Source: Pseudomonadota bacterium (GTDB lineage Bacteria > Pseudomonadota > Alphaproteobacteria > Sphingomonadales > Sphingomonadaceae). From it: 34,370 bases of DNA. A program made the position numbers and the translations under genes. Under the pieces are notes generated by a model. That model made no database searches, was not told the origin of the DNA, and saw only the letters and a program-made list of their open reading frames with translations. Shown here one piece after another: positions 8,164 through 15,786 of this stretch. The stretch is taken from assembly GCA_023417515.1 (NCBI GenBank), contig JAEZFL010000092.1, positions 1 through 34,370 on the forward strand. The letters run 5' to 3'. The first letter of the stretch is position 1; each line of letters starts with the position of its first letter.

Positions 8164-8928
8164 TCACGCGCCCTCTTCCTGGAGTCGGGCCAGGAAGCTT
8201 CCCCTCGGTGCCGGGCTCTCCTTGAAGCTCTTGATCCTCTCGTTCCACAGGTGGACGCCGAGGGTCCGTTCGGTGGCCCGATCCTCCAGCGCGCGTGCGG
8301 GATCGCGAACCCAGTCGGCCTCGGTCCAGTTGTAAGGATGAAAGGTCTCGGGAGGCGAGGCGAGGTGCAAAAGCCCTTCCCTCATGGCCAGCGCCGTCAC
8401 CGCGCGGGGCCCGGCTACTCCCCACGGCATCTGGGAGAGCGCCGTTCGTCCCGTGCGCCACAATCGCACATGCGCCGCCAGCCGCGCAAAGAGCGGGATC
8501 CAGGGGGGCACCTTATGCTGCTCGAAAATCTCCAGCAGCGGCGGGAGCATCGGCGAGTCTGGCGGCAGCCGGAGCGGGGCGCTGTTCACGCGGTTGGGCT
8601 CCCAGCAGGTGAGCAGATACTCGCCGCATTCCACGGGCTTGAGGAGATAGATGTCGCTGTCCAGCCAGACGCCGTGGCCGAGTTGCTGAAGCCGATACCG
8701 AAACCAGTTGGAAAAAAGCGACACGCTGCCGGTGCGGTGGTGAATGATCGCCTCCTCCGGCAGCACCTCACGCGCGTCGCGCAGATCGACCCCCGTCGGG
8801 ACACCATCGGGGCGATCGTATGTCCAGAGCGTCAAAGCATGGCCCTGACGAAGCACCGACAGGATACAGGCGCGTTCGAGGCGTCCGAGCCGGGGACCGA
8901 TCCACAACATGTTGCAGCGCTCTCTCAT
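8164..8928 (-). CDS. glycosyltransferase with DXD motif (GT32-like)
   Basis: A 254-residue glycosyltransferase that would use a nucleotide-sugar to extend a surface glycan. The diagnostic block is FSNWFRYRLLQ-like (72-82) followed by GVWLDSDIYLLKP, with the metal-binding DSD at 90-92, as in the GT32/alpha-1,4-glycosyltransferase family. PWGVAGPRAVTAL and ETFHPYNW agree with the C-terminal half of that family. The ATG at 8928 overlaps the stop of the upstream methyltransferase gene (ATGA), indicating translational coupling. A second in-frame ATG lies six codons on. Donor and acceptor sugars cannot be told from the sequence. Confidence 0.8.
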   Translation of the reverse strand: MRERCNMLWIGPRLGRLERACILSVLRQGHALTLWTYDRPDGVPTGVDLRDAREVLPEEAIIHHRTGSVSLFSNWFRYRLQQLGHGVWLDSDIYLLKPVECGEYLLTCWEPNRVNSAPLRLPPDSPMLPPLLEIFEQHKVPPWIPLFARLAAHVRLWRTGRTALSQMPWGVAGPRAVTALAMREGLLHLASPPETFHPYNWTEADWVRDPARALEDRATERTLGVHLWNERIKSFKESPAPRGSFLARLQEEGA

Positions 8929-9665
8929 TCCGGCCGGCTCGCATAAATCCAGTTCGGCACGACCTGCTCGAGAGCGAACCCGGCCTCCCTGAGGCGGGCC
9001 TCGACCCGCGAGCGGGTTCGAAAGACCTCGCCCTCGCCGCGGTCGGCCCGGAAATCGTGAACTCCGACGATCACCCGCTTCACGCAGGCGAGGTCGATAT
9101 GCTCGAGCAATTCTGCTTCCGCTCCCTCGACATTCATCTTGAGCAGATCGACGCTTGTGATTCCGTGGCGCCGCACGAAGGCCGACCAGGCGATCCCTGC
9201 CACCTCGACGGCGCCGTCGTCTCCGACGATCGAGGCATCCAAGCCGACACGGCTGGGCTGCAGCCTCACGCCCGTCCGGTCCCCGATCGCCAACGGGAAG
9301 GCGCGAAAGCCGCTGGGAAGCTGCGCCAGGGTCAACGACAGACACTCGTAGACCCAAGGCTGAATTTCGACCGCCACATAATGCAAGCCAGGGGAGATGC
9401 GCGCGAGCCGGACAATCTCCGTACCGAGACCGGCGCCGATATCGACGACGCAGTCATCCGCCCGCGGCAGATATTTGGCGAAATAGACATGATCGAAGAC
9501 GAGGCGGCGTTGCGCCGGGCGCAAGCACTCCTCGGGGAAGCGGATATAAAGCCGTACGCCCTCCACTTCGTAGAAAAGATGGCCGGTCGCGCGATCCCGG
9601 GTGACCCCGAGAACGAGCGGGCGCACGCGATTCTTGATCCGGGTCAGCCAGTCGCGATCGCTCAC
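8925..9665 (-). CDS. FkbM family methyltransferase
   Basis: A 246-residue S-adenosylmethionine-dependent methyltransferase of the FkbM family, often found in polysaccharide and glycolipid clusters where it O-methylates sugars. Motif I is VVDIGAGLGTE (73-83), the acidic ribose-binding residue follows in YVAVEIQP (Glu100), and the typical VDLLKMNVEGAEAELLEHI stretch is present. I chose the GTG at 9665, which has an AGAGG ribosome-binding site in front. The frame stays open upstream, but that part reads as low-complexity and crosses a 26-bp palindrome. It is coupled by a 4-bp overlap to the glycosyltransferase gene, so the two probably act on one glycan. Confidence 0.82.
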   Translation of the reverse strand: MSDRDWLTRIKNRVRPLVLGVTRDRATGHLFYEVEGVRLYIRFPEECLRPAQRRLVFDHVYFAKYLPRADDCVVDIGAGLGTEIVRLARISPGLHYVAVEIQPWVYECLSLTLAQLPSGFRAFPLAIGDRTGVRLQPSRVGLDASIVGDDGAVEVAGIAWSAFVRRHGITSVDLLKMNVEGAEAELLEHIDLACVKRVIVGVHDFRADRGEGEVFRTRSRVEARLREAGFALEQVVPNWIYASRPE

Positions 9666-9832
9666 TGGGACGCCTCTTGGCGCAGGCGGCGCGATTTTGC
9701 GAAAGGTCGCGGCTCGATACGGATTGTCGGAATCACGGGCCCCGCCACTGTGCTGCGCCGGCGGAGCGGCGGATGCAGGCACTCGCATAGCCGCAGTTCG
9801 GCAAAAAAGACCAGCCATCGACGGCAATCTTG

Positions 9833-9858
9833 CGCGGCTGACCGCGCGGTCAGCCGCG
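9833..9858. promoter_or_regulatory. 26-bp perfect palindrome between divergent genes
   Basis: CGCGGCTGACCGC at 9833-9845 is followed at once by its exact reverse complement, GCGGTCAGCCGCG at 9846-9858. It lies in the 279-bp gap between the FkbM methyltransferase gene (minus) and the GNAT-like gene (plus). It is therefore well placed to be an operator for a dimeric regulator of both. A structural hairpin role is the alternative. Confidence 0.45.
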
Positions 9859-9944
9859 AGTGCGACCCGTGGGCGATGCGCTGCGCCTGACTGGCTCCAG
9901 TCGACGCATTCCTTTCGTGGTTCCCCCTCTCGACCGGGGCTGGC

Positions 9945-11096
9945 ATGATGCCGCGCATGCGATCGGACGATGCGAGAGGCCCTCCGGGCGCCCGGGCCGG
10001 GGAGGGATTCGCGATCGTCCCGCTGGAATCGTCGGACGAGGCCGAGTGCGCGGCTCTGCTCGTCCAGGCCCACGGTGCCGACGCGAAGACGTGGCGGGAC
10101 CGCTTCGATCACTGGCGCCGCAACCCGGCTTTGGGGCCCGGCATGCCGGCGGGCTGGGTCGCGCGCGACTCGGACGGGGGGCTGGCGGGCCTCGTCGCCA
10201 ACGCACCGTCGCGCTATGTCGGCGAATCCGGAGAGACCCTCGTCGCCTACGTCTTTCACACGCTGGCGGTGAGCGCGGCGGCGCGCGGGCGCGGCCTCGG
10301 CAGCCGTCTCATCTACGAGAGCTATCGTCAGCCCTACGACCTCGCTCTGGGTAGCCAGACCAATGCCGGCGGCGGCAAGGCGACGGTCGCGGGCGGAGGC
10401 CTGGTCCTCGACCGGCCCTGGACCCGGCGGGCTTTGCTCGTCGTCGCCGATCCTGGCGCCCTCGTGCTGCGCGCGCTTCCCGGTCCTCTCTGGCTTCGCC
10501 GGGCGGCCGCCGCCGCGGCCCGCCTCGCCGGCTCGGCAGCCGGCCTGCTGGAGCGGCCGGCGCGGGGGATCGAGGTCGAGCGGATCGAGCGGTTCGATCC
10601 CGCCGACGACGAAAACCTCGCCCTGCTCGTCGCTTCGCCCGCCCGGGTCCGGCCGCTTCGCGATTCAGGGACACTCGACTGGATGTATTTCGGAACGCCC
10701 GCGCTCCGCCGCAGTCGGCTCGTGCTCGGCGCCCGACGCGACGGTCGGCTGGCCGGTTATATCGCCTTTCGGCGCCTTCCGGATTCGCTGATCCTGCTCG
10801 AATCGCGGGCGCTTCCGGACGAGCCGGACGTGCTTCCGGTTCTGATCCGGGCGGCGATCGCCTGGGGTCGGGACCATCGCATCGGCCACCTTCTCGTCTG
10901 GCCGCATTCCGGGGCCATCGACGAGGCCCTCCCCTGGGCGAGGACGTTCCGGGCGCCTGCCCGGATCAGCTTCCCCTTCTTCATCTTCATCAGGCGGCCC
11001 GGATTGGCGGTTGACGACCTCGAACTCGGCCCCTGGGACGGCGACGCCGTCATAGCGGACGATGCGCTCGCGCTCGAAAGCCCTGCGCTCGAATGA
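9945..11096 (+). CDS. GNAT-like N-acetyltransferase domain protein
   Basis: A 383-residue protein whose N-terminal half has a GNAT acetyltransferase core. FHTLAVSAAARGRGLGSRLI carries the acetyl-CoA pyrophosphate loop RGRGLG (114-119), preceded by a WVARDSDGGLAGLV strand pair. The C-terminal half (about 190-375) has a second alpha/beta segment with LDWMYFGTP, LVLGARRDGRLAGYIAFRR and HLLVWPHSG. These suggest a degenerate second GNAT fold, as in two-domain FemABX or GNAT proteins tied to surface polysaccharides. Three in-frame ATGs (9945, 9948, 9957) compete and none has a strong ribosome-binding site. The acetylated substrate is unknown; the glycan neighbours suggest an amino sugar. Confidence 0.65.
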   Translation: MMPRMRSDDARGPPGARAGEGFAIVPLESSDEAECAALLVQAHGADAKTWRDRFDHWRRNPALGPGMPAGWVARDSDGGLAGLVANAPSRYVGESGETLVAYVFHTLAVSAAARGRGLGSRLIYESYRQPYDLALGSQTNAGGGKATVAGGGLVLDRPWTRRALLVVADPGALVLRALPGPLWLRRAAAAAARLAGSAAGLLERPARGIEVERIERFDPADDENLALLVASPARVRPLRDSGTLDWMYFGTPALRRSRLVLGARRDGRLAGYIAFRRLPDSLILLESRALPDEPDVLPVLIRAAIAWGRDHRIGHLLVWPHSGAIDEALPWARTFRAPARISFPFFIFIRRPGLAVDDLELGPWDGDAVIADDALALESPALE

Positions 11097-11112
11097 GAAG
11101 TCCGCTGCCCCC

Positions 11113-11129
11113 CGGCTACCGGATAGCCG
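11113..11129. terminator. stem-loop between convergent genes
   Basis: CGGCTA (11113-11118) and TAGCCG (11124-11129) form a 6-bp stem with the loop CCGGA, just after the GNAT-like gene and before the end of the convergent deacetylase gene. There is no U tract, so the terminator call is tentative. Confidence 0.35.
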
Positions 11130-11197
11130 TTCGCCGTGGCGAGGGGCGGCCTGCCGAGCGCGACCTTGCCAGCGACGTTCGTCTCGAGAAATAGCCC

Positions 11198-12283
11198 CTA
11201 GGCCCGGATTGGTCGGCACGGCTCGCAGGCGCTTTCTATTCGCGCGCGCGCTCCGACTGCTCTGAAGCGCAGTTCGCGGCGGGAGAACGAATCGACTCCC
11301 ACCCGATCCGCCACCCCGTCGGCGACCTCCCCCAATGTGCCTCCCGAAAGGAGGACGTGATCGATGCCCGCGTCCCGCACGATATTCGGCTGGCCCGGGC
11401 GGCAGCTTCCGTTCGGGAAGACATAGATTCGCATCCTCCGCTCGAGGGCCGCCTCGAACCAGGCGCGGCAGCGGGCGACGTCCCGGATCAGATATGCATC
11501 GGTTTCATTCGCCATCGAAACATGGTCGAAGCTGTGGGCACCGATCTCATGCTCCCCGGCCGCCTGCCTGACCTCCTCGCGGCTCATCATCGGGGTTGGG
11601 CGGAAGGGAGCCCAGGCGAAGAATTGTGGTACGAGAAGGTCGCTTATCCGCCGCTGTTCCCGGTGCGGCCGGCCGCGCAGAAACAGGTCGAGGCGCTCGC
11701 GGAGCCGATGCCGGTCGCACATGTCGAATCCGGGGAGTTCCACGCGCCGGATGACCTCCGTCGGCGCCTTTCCGAGGAAATCCGCGGTGAGCACCTGGAG
11801 CGGCGGCAGCCCGCTTTCGACACAGGAAGGGATCACGTTGAGATTGGCCATGATCCGGTGCTTGCGCAGCAGCGGCATCGCCACCTCGATGAAGTCGCGA
11901 TAGCCGTCGTCGAAGCTGAGGATCATTCGGGGCTTCGCCGTCCTGACTTTGGAATCCGCGAAGGTCACGAGGCTGAAATGCCGCGTCACGAACCGCAATA
12001 GCTCCTCGAACAAGGCGGCGTTGAGCGGCCGGTAGGCGCTTCCGTCCGGCGGGCCGACGCGGTGGATCATGAGAATGACGAGCGGATCGGCCTGTCGCAG
12101 TCGTCGAAGCCGCCAGCGGACGGGAATGCCGTTGCCGAGCGTCCAGACGGCGAGGCGCCGCGCCAGCTCGCGGATCAGGCGAATGCCGCTCCCTCCGCCG
12201 CCGCGGCTTCCGGCACCGACGGGATGAAGGGGCGCTCGACTGCCGGGGCCGACCGGCGACAATGACTCGACCGCGCCGTTCAC
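11198..12283 (-). CDS. polysaccharide deacetylase family protein
   Basis: A carbohydrate esterase family 4 (NodB-fold) protein of about 361 residues, expected to remove acetyl groups from an N-acetylated glycan. The metal and catalytic motif SFDDGY (123-128) and the metal-binding HSFDH (250-254) are both present. VILMIHRVG before them and YVFPNGSCRPG after complete the pattern. The start is uncertain. The open frame runs on through the tRNA-Ala gene, which cannot be coding, so I placed the start at the GTG at 12283. Even there the first 35 residues are glycine- and proline-rich, and the true start may be internal. It converges on the GNAT-like gene and fits the local glycan theme. Confidence 0.78.
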   Translation of the reverse strand: MNGAVESLSPVGPGSRAPLHPVGAGSRGGGGSGIRLIRELARRLAVWTLGNGIPVRWRLRRLRQADPLVILMIHRVGPPDGSAYRPLNAALFEELLRFVTRHFSLVTFADSKVRTAKPRMILSFDDGYRDFIEVAMPLLRKHRIMANLNVIPSCVESGLPPLQVLTADFLGKAPTEVIRRVELPGFDMCDRHRLRERLDLFLRGRPHREQRRISDLLVPQFFAWAPFRPTPMMSREEVRQAAGEHEIGAHSFDHVSMANETDAYLIRDVARCRAWFEAALERRMRIYVFPNGSCRPGQPNIVRDAGIDHVLLSGGTLGEVADGVADRVGVDSFSRRELRFRAVGARARIESACEPCRPIRA

Positions 12284-12429
12284 AAGCCGACAAGAGCACC
12301 GGCTGCGCGGGACGTCAACCGGTCGAACACCTGGCCAGAGGGTCTCGGAAAGCGTCGTGCGATGCCAGCGCGATACCAGCTGGGACGTCGCATCAACGTG
12401 CCGACCGGCAGTAAGGCACCAGGCTTTGA

Positions 12430-12444
12430 TTTTACAAGGTAAAA
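12430..12444 (-). terminator. short AT-rich hairpin after tRNA-Ala
   Basis: TTTTAC (12430-12435) and GTAAAA (12439-12444) form a 6-bp stem, 4 bp beyond the 3' end of the tRNA-Ala gene on the minus strand. It is a weak candidate for the end of the tRNA transcript. Confidence 0.3.
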
Positions 12445-12447
12445 GGC

Positions 12448-12523
12448 TGGTGGAGCTGAGGGGAATCGAACCCCTGACCTCTGCAGTGCGATTGCAGCGC
12501 TCTCCCATCTGAGCTACAGCCCC
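12448..12523 (-). tRNA. tRNA-Ala(CGC)
   Basis: Complete cloverleaf on the minus strand. The acceptor stem GGGGCTG/CAGCTCC includes the G3-U70 pair that identifies alanine tRNAs. The anticodon stem CTGCA/TGCAG carries the loop ATCGCAC (anticodon CGC, reading GCG), the T arm is AGGGG-TTCGATT-CCCCT, and CCA is encoded at 12448-12450. Confidence 0.97.
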
Positions 12524-12607
12524 GCGCCGTTCATCCGGCGGGGCATGGGCTGCCCGCCGCGCGAAGGCGCCCCAGATAGCGACGCCGTGCCCGCCTTGCA
12601 ATGCCTG

Positions 12608-12652
12608 TCCTGAGCTTGTCGAAGACCCTGCCCTGAGCCTGTCCGAAGGGCC
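12608..12652. repeat. doublet of a CCTGAGC-TGTC-GAAG repeat
   Basis: Two direct copies of a short element lie side by side: GTCCTGAGCTTGTCGAAG near 12608-12625 and CCCTGAGCCTGTCCGAAG near 12631-12648. The CCTGAGCTTGTCGAAG word is, to my knowledge, a common dispersed intergenic repeat in sphingomonads. Its role is unknown. Confidence 0.6.
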
Positions 12653-12742
12653 TGATTGCGAGCGGAACGAGGCGCTCGCGCAGCCGCTGTTTCAAGCCGC
12701 CGCCGCGTCGCAACGCTCCGCCCGCCGAACGACCGGAACGGC

Positions 12743-12767
12743 GGAACGGCGCACCCGCGCAGTCGTT
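12743..12767 (+). promoter_or_regulatory. EcfG-type general stress promoter
   Basis: GGAAC at 12743-12747 and CGTT at 12764-12767 are separated by exactly 16 nt, matching the EcfG consensus GGAAC-N16/17-CGTT of the alphaproteobacterial general stress response. It lies about 57 bp before the start codon of the DUF2171 gene. I found no other match upstream of genes in this window. Confidence 0.75.
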
Positions 12768-12823
12768 TCACCTGCGATGCGCTTTCACGGCGCCCCCGGG
12801 ACATCAGAGCAAGGAGAGATTCC

Positions 12824-13870
12824 ATGGCCTATGACGATCGCTTTGGCGGCGAGGATCGAGATCGCGGCCGCGGCGACCAGTGGCGCAGCGAGCGGGACCG
12901 CGGTTACGGCCGAGACCCCTACGACCGCTCGCCCGGCTCCCATGTCGATTATTATCGCGGCGGCGAGCGCGGCCAGCAGCGCTGGGGCGGCGGCTTCGAA
13001 TCGCGCGGCGATTATCGCCGCACCGACCGCTATTCCGACCAGGGCCAGGCTGAAGGCCATCGGTGGGGCGGCAGAGACGGCGAACGCTTCGCCGAGCAGG
13101 GACGCGGCTATGGCGGCGTCGGCCGCGGCACCGGCGGCTATGATGAGGAGATTCGCGGCGGCTATTCCGGCGGCGGCGGGGGCGGGTTCGACCCCGAATT
13201 CGGTGGCCCGCGCTTCGATATCCAGGACCCCGGCCATGTCGGGAGCCATGGCGTTCATCCTGTCTCCTCGCCGTTTGGCGGGACTCAGGGCACGTCGGGA
13301 AGGCTCGGCACCACGAGCTCGGCCCGCTCGCGCGCCATCCTCGACCAACATGAGCGCGAGCAGGGTCGCCAATATGGCCAGAGCCAGGAATCGCGCGGCC
13401 AATCCGAATATGACCCGCATTATCACGAATGGCGGCGGCGCCAGATCGAGAGCCTTGATCGCGACTATGACGAATATCGCCGGGAGAATGCGTCGCGCTT
13501 CGAGAGCGAGTTCGGCGCGTGGCGCGAGAGGCGCGGCCAGCAACGCCAGCATATGGGCCGGGTGACCGAGCATATGGAGGTGGTCGGCTCCGACGGCCAG
13601 CATGTCGGCACCGTCGACAAGATCCGCGACGGCCGGATCGTCCTCACCAAGAGCGATCCCAGTGCCGGCGGGCACCATCACTCGATCCCGTGCGGCTGGC
13701 TGGAGTCGGTCGACGACAAGGTGATTCTGAACAAGAGCGCCGAGGAAGCGATGCAGGCATGGCGCGACGAGGAGACGAGCCGCGCCTTGTTCGAGCGCGA
13801 GGACCGCGGCAGCGACGGCCCGCACATCCTCGATCGAAGCTTCTCGGGGACTTACCGCGACGAGCGATAG
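12824..13870 (+). CDS. DUF2171 domain protein with glycine/arginine-rich N-terminus
   Basis: A 348-residue protein with two parts. The first 190 residues are a low-complexity region rich in Arg, Gly, Asp, Tyr and Ser (RGYGRDPYDR, GGYSGGGGGGF), probably disordered. After a charged helical segment (HEWRRRQIESLDRDYDEYRR) comes a DUF2171 domain beginning MEVVGSDGQHVGTVDKIRDG and including HHSIPCGWLESVDDKVILNK. This is a PRC-barrel-like fold of unknown function that is frequent in stress-induced proteins. The ATG at 12824 has the ribosome-binding site AAGGAGAG at 12811-12818. The EcfG promoter upstream and the terminator at 13919-13954 make it a single-gene general-stress transcript. The biochemical role is unknown. 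Confidence 0.85.
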   Translation: MAYDDRFGGEDRDRGRGDQWRSERDRGYGRDPYDRSPGSHVDYYRGGERGQQRWGGGFESRGDYRRTDRYSDQGQAEGHRWGGRDGERFAEQGRGYGGVGRGTGGYDEEIRGGYSGGGGGGFDPEFGGPRFDIQDPGHVGSHGVHPVSSPFGGTQGTSGRLGTTSSARSRAILDQHEREQGRQYGQSQESRGQSEYDPHYHEWRRRQIESLDRDYDEYRRENASRFESEFGAWRERRGQQRQHMGRVTEHMEVVGSDGQHVGTVDKIRDGRIVLTKSDPSAGGHHHSIPCGWLESVDDKVILNKSAEEAMQAWRDEETSRALFEREDRGSDGPHILDRSFSGTYRDER

Positions 13871-13918
13871 TCGCAACGCTTTGTCACGCGCTCCCCTCCC
13901 CTTGAGCGCATGAGAACT

Positions 13919-13954
13919 GGCCCGGCACCCGATCAGGCGCCGGGCCTTTCTTTT
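13919..13954 (+). terminator. rho-independent terminator after the DUF2171 gene
   Basis: An 8-bp perfect GC stem (GGCCCGGC at 13919-13926 with GCCGGGCC at 13939-13946) is followed directly by TTTCTTTT. This is the clearest intrinsic terminator in the window. Confidence 0.88.
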
Positions 13955-14009
13955 GTGCACCGGAAGCGACTGGGCTAAGGCGCTCGCGACACTCACGAGG
14001 GGAGCAACC

Positions 14010-15014
14010 ATGACCTATGCCCGCGCCTGGACCCTGAAGCAGCGCCCGCAGGGCATGCCGACCCATGGCGATTTCGAGCTCAGGGAGCAGGAACTGGCGC
14101 CGCTCCGGGACGGCGAGGTGCGCGTGAGGAACGAGTGGCTCAGCGTCGACCCCTACATGCGCGGGCGGATGAACGACGTGAAGAGCTACGTCCCGCCCTT
14201 CCAGCTCGGCGAGCCGATGGATGGCGGAGCGGTCGGCCGCGTGATCGAGAGCCGCTCGGACACGCTCAGGGAAGGCGACCTCGTCCAGCACATGCTCGGC
14301 TGGCGCGACGTGGCGACCGGGCCTTCGGCGGCGTTCAACAAGCTGCCGGCACTCGGCGTCCCGGACCAGCAATGGCTTGGCAATCTCGGCCTCACCGGAG
14401 GCACCGCTTATTGGGGGCTGCTCGACGCAGCCGAGGCCAAGCAGGGAGAGACGGTGTTCGTCTCGGCCGCCGCGGGCGCGGTAGGCTCTGCCGTCGTCCA
14501 GATCGCCAAGGCCAAGGGCATGACGGTGATCGGCTCGGCCGGCGGCGCGGAGAAATGCGCCTGGGTGAAGGAGCTCGGCGCCGATGCGGTGATCGACTAC
14601 AAGGCCGGGCCGGTGCTCAAGGGCCTTGCCGGGGCGCTCAAGGAAATCGGCGAGAGCGGTATCGACGTCTATTTCGACAATGTCGGCGGCGACCATCTCG
14701 ACGCGGCGCTCGCCACCGCCCGCAACCGCGCCCGCTTCGCCATCTGCGGGCTGATCGAGGGCTACAACACAAGCGAGCCGATGGCCCTGCGCTACCTCGC
14801 CCGAGTCATTGCCGCCAGGATCACCATCCGCGGCTTCCTTTTCCCCGACTATATGGACCGCATGAGCGAGTTCTACGCCGAGATGGGACCGTGGGTCGCG
14901 AGCGGGAAGATCACCTCGCGCGAGACGGTCCATGACGGGCTGGACGCCATGCCCGATGCGTTCATCGGCCTGTTCACCGGCAGCAACACCGGCAAGATGC
15001 TGGTCCGCCTCTAG
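14010..15014 (+). CDS. NADP-dependent oxidoreductase, medium-chain (leukotriene B4 dehydrogenase-like)
   Basis: A 334-residue zinc-independent medium-chain dehydrogenase/reductase, closest in pattern to the YncB/CurA and prostaglandin-reductase-like group, which reduces the C=C bond of enones with NADPH. SVDPYMRGRMND (45-56) near the N-terminus and the cofactor motif AAAGAVGS (153-160) are diagnostic. IDVYFDNVGGDHLDAAL and GLIEGYN follow as expected. There are no structural zinc cysteines. The ATG at 14010 follows a GAGGGGAG ribosome-binding site; the ATG-free extension upstream belongs to the terminator region. It is followed 60 bp later by a flavodoxin-like reductase gene, and the two may be cotranscribed. 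Confidence 0.9.
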   Translation: MTYARAWTLKQRPQGMPTHGDFELREQELAPLRDGEVRVRNEWLSVDPYMRGRMNDVKSYVPPFQLGEPMDGGAVGRVIESRSDTLREGDLVQHMLGWRDVATGPSAAFNKLPALGVPDQQWLGNLGLTGGTAYWGLLDAAEAKQGETVFVSAAAGAVGSAVVQIAKAKGMTVIGSAGGAEKCAWVKELGADAVIDYKAGPVLKGLAGALKEIGESGIDVYFDNVGGDHLDAALATARNRARFAICGLIEGYNTSEPMALRYLARVIAARITIRGFLFPDYMDRMSEFYAEMGPWVASGKITSRETVHDGLDAMPDAFIGLFTGSNTGKMLVRL

Positions 15015-15074
15015 GCGGAACCGACCCGCCCGCCCGCGCCTTTACCTGCATCAACCCAGGCAAAGGAGCGGGAC

Positions 15075-15692
15075 GTGGCGCTGACGGCGATCGCCCTCAA
15101 TTGTTCGCTCAAGGCGTCGGACGGCGAGAGTTCGTCGACCGACAAGATGATCGGGCTCCTCGTGTCCGAGCTGAAGAAGCAGGACGTCGACTTCGCCGGC
15201 ACCATCCGCGTCGCCGACTATGAAGTGAAGCCGGGAGTCACCTCGGACGAAGGCGAGGGCGACGACTGGCCAGAGCTGCGAAGCCGGATCCTCGCCGCGG
15301 ACATCCTCATCTTCGGAACGCCGATCTGGCTCGGCCAGCCGTCGAGCATCGCCAAGCGCGTGACCGAGCGCATGGACGCCTTCCTCTCCGAGACCGACGA
15401 GCGCGGACGCATGCCGAGCTACGGCAAGGTCGCGGTGGTCGCGGTCGTCGGCAACGAGGACGGCGCCCACCATGTCAGCGCCGAGCTGTTCCAGGGCCTC
15501 AACGACATGGGCTGGACCCTGCCCGCGGGCGCCGTCTGCTATTGGACCGGCGAGGCGATGGGCAAGATCGACTTCCAGGACCTGCCCGAGATTCCGGAGA
15601 AAGTGAGCAGCACCGCGGCGATGGTCGCGTCGAACACGGCCCACCTCGCCGGGCTGCTCAAGGAGCGGCAATATCCCGGCGTCAAGGGCTGA
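15075..15692 (+). CDS. flavodoxin-like NAD(P)H-dependent oxidoreductase
   Basis: A 205-residue protein of the NADPH-dependent FMN reductase/flavodoxin-fold group. The N-terminal strand IALNCSLKASDGESSSTDKM has the phosphate-loop character of FMN binders, and ILIFGTPIWLGQPSSIAKRV is the second FMN-binding loop. VAVVAVVGNEDGAHHVSAELFQGL is the third conserved block. It would be a soluble cytoplasmic reductase of quinones or similar acceptors. Translation starts at a GTG (15075) with a strong AAAGGAG site at 15061-15067. It ends at a hairpin pair that separates it from the convergent UdgX gene. Confidence 0.85.
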   Translation: MALTAIALNCSLKASDGESSSTDKMIGLLVSELKKQDVDFAGTIRVADYEVKPGVTSDEGEGDDWPELRSRILAADILIFGTPIWLGQPSSIAKRVTERMDAFLSETDERGRMPSYGKVAVVAVVGNEDGAHHVSAELFQGLNDMGWTLPAGAVCYWTGEAMGKIDFQDLPEIPEKVSSTAAMVASNTAHLAGLLKERQYPGVKG

Positions 15693-15694
15693 CC

Positions 15695-15778
15695 GTCACC
15701 CCGGGCTTGATCCGGGGTCCACCTTCTCGCGGGGCCCGTGGAAAGAATAGGTGGATGCCGGATCAAGTCCGGCATGAC
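15695..15778. repeat. paired-hairpin intergenic repeat between convergent genes
   Basis: Two hairpins, CCCCGG..CCGGGG near 15699-15718 and TGCCGGA-TCAAG-TCCGGCA near 15755-15774, are bounded by GTCA at the left end and TGAC at the right. The whole element is therefore roughly palindromic. It fills the gap between the flavodoxin-like gene and udgX, and may act as a bidirectional terminator. It belongs to the same GTCA..TGAC family as 22070-22151, 27258-27326 and 28930-29010. Confidence 0.75.
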
Positions 15779-15786
15779 GACCAACC

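Larger units (their letters stand above)
12524..12823. other. intergenic region between tRNA-Ala and the DUF2171 gene
   Basis: These 300 bases hold no gene I can support. They contain the promoter of the divergently oriented tRNA-Ala, a doublet of a short repeat (12608-12652), and the stress promoter at 12743-12767 that reads into the DUF2171 gene. Confidence 0.6.

Noticed and set aside
9666..10259. N-terminal extension of the FkbM methyltransferase
   Set aside because: It would overlap the start of the divergent GNAT-like gene and read through the palindrome. The GTG at 9665 has a ribosome-binding site and the family's usual length.
12284..12601. N-terminal extension of the polysaccharide deacetylase
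   Set aside because: The extension would translate the tRNA-Ala gene and the repeat region, so the real start must lie at or after 12283.
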